This document shows, piece after piece, positions 6,402 to 7,689 of a stretch of 7,689 bases of DNA (position 1 is its first letter; each line of letters opens with the position of its first letter). Below the pieces are notes generated by a model, which was given only the letters and a program-made list of their open reading frames with translations, was not told the origin of the DNA and made no database searches. This DNA comes from Clostridiales bacterium (GTDB taxonomy: Bacteria; Bacillota; Clostridia; Oscillospirales; Acutalibacteraceae). Both the position numbers and the translations under genes were made by a program. The stretch is from assembly GCA_019417145.1 (NCBI GenBank), contig DXVY01000009.1:1-7689 (forward strand). The letters are read 5' to 3'.

Positions 6402-6440
6402 AGCAGCAGGGGCGGCGGCTTGTCCTCCTGCTGCTTTTTT
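6402..6440 (+). terminator. Rho-independent terminator closing the ftsE-ftsX-M23-M23 cluster
   Basis: AGCAGCAGG (6402-6410) pairs perfectly with CCTGCTGCT (6427-6435) around a 16-base loop and runs into a T-tract ending at 6440. It begins 25 bases after the stop codon at 6375-6377. This is a textbook intrinsic terminator and separates the cluster from the S41 gene. Confidence 0.88.
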
Positions 6441-6772
6441 GCGGCGGCCGAATGCATTTAGGGCGTTTTTCTGTGGGAGACCGTAGCAAGCGGGACCCGG
6501 CCGGCGTGCAAAACCTATACGCCGTTCCGGCGTCGATTCATAGGGGCGTAGGGGCATGGGACTTCCGGGACGGCCGGTGGGAACATAGGTTTTGGGCCGG
6601 CTGCAAATATGCGGATGCCGGGCCGTATTGCGGGTATGCGTGCGGCCCCAGGTGCGGACGTTCCAGCCTGTCATAGGCGGGCAAGGGGACGGCCGGCGTG
6701 GACGCACAGAGCGGATGCTCGGGCCATGGGGCGGCGTGTGGCGCGCCGGTATGCCATTTTCCTATGGACAAA
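6441..6772. other. Gene-free, GC-rich structured intergenic region
   Basis: No believable gene is visible on either strand: the open frames are rich in Arg/Pro/Gly, lack ribosome binding sites and match no family. The stretch holds several dyads (see the 6500-6601 entry; also GGGCCG/CGGCCC at 6620-6648, extended by G-T pairs). It also has repeated words: GGGACGGCCGG at 6567 and 6686, GGCCGGCGTG at 6499 and 6691, and GCGGATGC at 6611 and 6711. It could encode a structured RNA, be a dispersed intergenic repeat, or be decayed sequence. Confidence 0.5.
6500..6601. other. Long-range stem closing a branched structure (candidate structured RNA or palindromic repeat element)
   Basis: CAAAACCTAT (6509-6518) is perfectly complementary to ATAGGTTTTG (6585-6594), 66 bases apart. 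Outside it, GCCGGC (6500-6505) can pair with GCCGGC (6596-6601) across a 3/1 internal loop. Inside, ACGCCG-TTC-CGGCGT (6519-6533) stacks directly on the main stem, and TTCC (6563-6566) can pair with GGAA (6580-6583). Together these give a junction-like fold. No promoter is obvious on either strand and the family is unknown to me. Confidence 0.45.
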
Positions 6773-6773
6773 G

Positions 6774-6817
6774 TTTAGCATTCTTCCGAATACACTTTAG
6801 CATCCTTCCGGATATAA
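6774..6817. repeat. Two tandem 22-bp repeats, each with an internal dyad
   Basis: The copies at 6774-6795 and 6796-6817 match at 18 of 22 positions by my count; both start TTTAGCAT and contain CTTCCG. Each contains a dyad around TTCC: ATTC/GAAT (6780-6791) in the first and ATCC/GGAT (6802-6813) in the second. One pair changed on both sides together (T-A to C-G), keeping the symmetry. The second repeat runs into the -10 element, so these look like paired operator sites. Confidence 0.6.
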
Positions 6818-6818
6818 T
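6790..6818 (+). promoter_or_regulatory. Promoter of the S41 protease gene with a perfect -10 and no good -35
   Basis: TATAAT at 6813-6818 is a perfect -10 element. At 16-18 bases upstream there is nothing like TTGACA (17-base spacing gives ATACAC at 6790). The predicted start is near 6825, where a small hairpin, GCAC-GGCT-GTGC (6826-6837), would sit at the 5' end of the RNA. The weak -35 together with the overlapping repeats suggests regulator-dependent expression. Confidence 0.5.
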
Positions 6819-6863
6819 AAAATCTGCACGGCTGTGCTTTTCAACCGAATGGAGGTATTTTTG

Positions 6864-7689
6864 ATGAATAAGAAGGTTCCCGTGGGTATGACCGTTTCTC
6901 TTATGATCATCACGGCTGCTCTGACCGTATGCATAACCATGCTGGTGTCTCAGCAGGTTTTCAGCGGCACCCTTTCGGGGCTCAGCCAGCAGAGGGCCCT
7001 TTTTGATAAGCTCTATGAAATCGATGAGAAAATCCAGCAATATTATTACGGGGAATATGACCAGCAGGAGCTTTATGACGGCGCGGCCTATGGGTATGTG
7101 AGCGGACTTGGGGACCCGTATGCCGAATACGCCAGCCTGGAGGACAGTGAGAAAAACGCCCAGGATAATGAAGGGGTTGGCGTGGGCATCGGTATTACCG
7201 CGGTCCAGCATCCCGACAACAAGACCATCTACGTCGTACATGTGGACGCCGCGGGACCGGCCGCCCAGGCTGGCATCAAGGAGGGCGACGAGATCCTCCG
7301 TATCGACGGGGAGCTGGTAGCCGATATGGAATACGTGGACGCGGTACAGAAGCTTTCCGGCCAGGTGGGCGAAACGGTGTCCCTGACGGTCAAAACCACG
7401 GCGGAGGACGGCAGTCCTGTGGAAACATCCTGCTCGGTCACCCGCTCTTCCTTTACACGGGACAGCGTCTATTACCATATGAGCGGAACGGCCGGCTATA
7501 TTCGCATCACCGAGTTTGACGAGGCGACCACCGAACAGTTTAAAAATGCGGTGAATCAGCTTATATCCCAGGGCGCAACCGGTCTGATCTTCGATGTGCG
7601 GAACAACGGCGGCGGCCTGGTGGACGCGGCGGCCGATATGCTGGATTTCCTGCTGCCGGAAGGGGATATTATCTCAGCCACCTATGCCG
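6864..7689 (+). CDS. S41-family carboxy-terminal processing protease (CtpA/CtpB-like), 3' truncated
   Basis: The ATG at 6864 has GGAGG (6851-6855) 8 bases upstream; the frame stays open for 275 codons to the window edge. Residues ~9-29 form an N-terminal membrane anchor or uncleaved signal. Residues ~46-92 match the S41 N-terminal helical region (LFDKLYEIDEKIQQYYYGEY, then DGAAYGYVSGLGDPYAEY). A PDZ domain follows (~103-190; GVGVGIGI and AGPAAQAGIKEGDEILRIDG), then the start of the protease domain (GYIRITEFDEATTEQF, FDVRNNGGGLVDAA). The catalytic Ser and Lys lie beyond the window. The family usually has R-N-N-P-G-G; here Pro is replaced by Gly. Such proteases act outside the membrane, cutting near the C-termini of envelope proteins. 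In Bacillus subtilis, ctpB also lies near ftsEX, so the context is familiar. It has its own promoter after a terminator and is probably not in the ftsEX transcript. Confidence 0.93.
   Translation, partial: MNKKVPVGMTVSLMIITAALTVCITMLVSQQVFSGTLSGLSQQRALFDKLYEIDEKIQQYYYGEYDQQELYDGAAYGYVSGLGDPYAEYASLEDSEKNAQDNEGVGVGIGITAVQHPDNKTIYVVHVDAAGPAAQAGIKEGDEILRIDGELVADMEYVDAVQKLSGQVGETVSLTVKTTAEDGSPVETSCSVTRSSFTRDSVYYHMSGTAGYIRITEFDEATTEQFKNAVNQLISQGATGLIFDVRNNGGGLVDAAADMLDFLLPEGDIISATYA

Noticed and set aside
6381..6707. Minus-strand frame of 108 codons (and plus-strand frames at 6452 and 6592) in the gene-free stretch
   Set aside because: Composition is Arg/Pro/Gly-rich as expected from GC-rich noncoding DNA, there is no ribosome binding site, and the minus frame runs through the terminator.
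6765..6793. TGGACA (6765-6770) as a -35 for the S41 promoter
   Set aside because: It is 42 bases from the TATAAT, and the hexamers at 17-18 bases are poor -10 matches.

Overview
The window looks like chromosomal DNA from a GC-rich Gram-positive bacterium, most likely a Clostridia member of the Oscillospirales type. This is inferred from the gene set (FtsEX followed by coiled-coil M23 hydrolases and an S41 protease, plus a PucR/CdaR-type regulator), good Shine-Dalgarno sites and sigma-A-like promoters. No gene can be assigned to a species from sequence alone. All recognised genes are on the + strand.

Layout: (1) 2-592 is the 3' end of a surface protein with prenyltransferase-like alpha-toroid repeats and a C-terminal membrane anchor, closed by a strong hairpin at 617-652. 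(2) 593-1018 is gene-free. It holds two good sigma-A-like promoters (762-790 and 912-940), small hairpins, and three in-phase TGTRAY direct repeats that resemble a WalR-type box. (3) 1019-2101 encodes a CdaR/PucR-family regulator. (4) 2102-2252 is a short spacer with three consecutive dyads. (5) 2253-6377 is a tight cluster: ftsE, ftsX (4-nt overlap), a secreted M23 hydrolase with a coiled coil (11-nt overlap), and a second paralogous M23 hydrolase (18-nt gap). It ends in a classic terminator at 6402-6440. (6) About 6441-6772 is gene-free, GC-rich and strongly structured, including a 10-bp perfect stem closing a 66-nt branched interior. (7) 6774-6863 is a promoter region with two 22-bp tandem repeats, each containing a dyad. 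(8) 6864 to the end is an S41 carboxy-terminal processing protease, cut off by the window edge before its catalytic serine.

How it fits together: FtsEX is an ABC-type complex that, in the bacteria studied, switches on cell-wall hydrolases outside the membrane through a coiled-coil partner (EnvC in E. coli, CwlO in Bacillus, PcsB in Streptococcus). Here the partner position is occupied by two tandem M23 proteins. Both keep the coiled coil and all metal and catalytic residues, so they look like hydrolases in their own right rather than degenerate activators. The adjacent S41 protease could trim or degrade such enzymes, as Prc/CtpA proteases do elsewhere. The least explained elements are the paired hydrolases, the compensated tandem dyads before the protease gene, and the structured gene-free stretch after the cluster.
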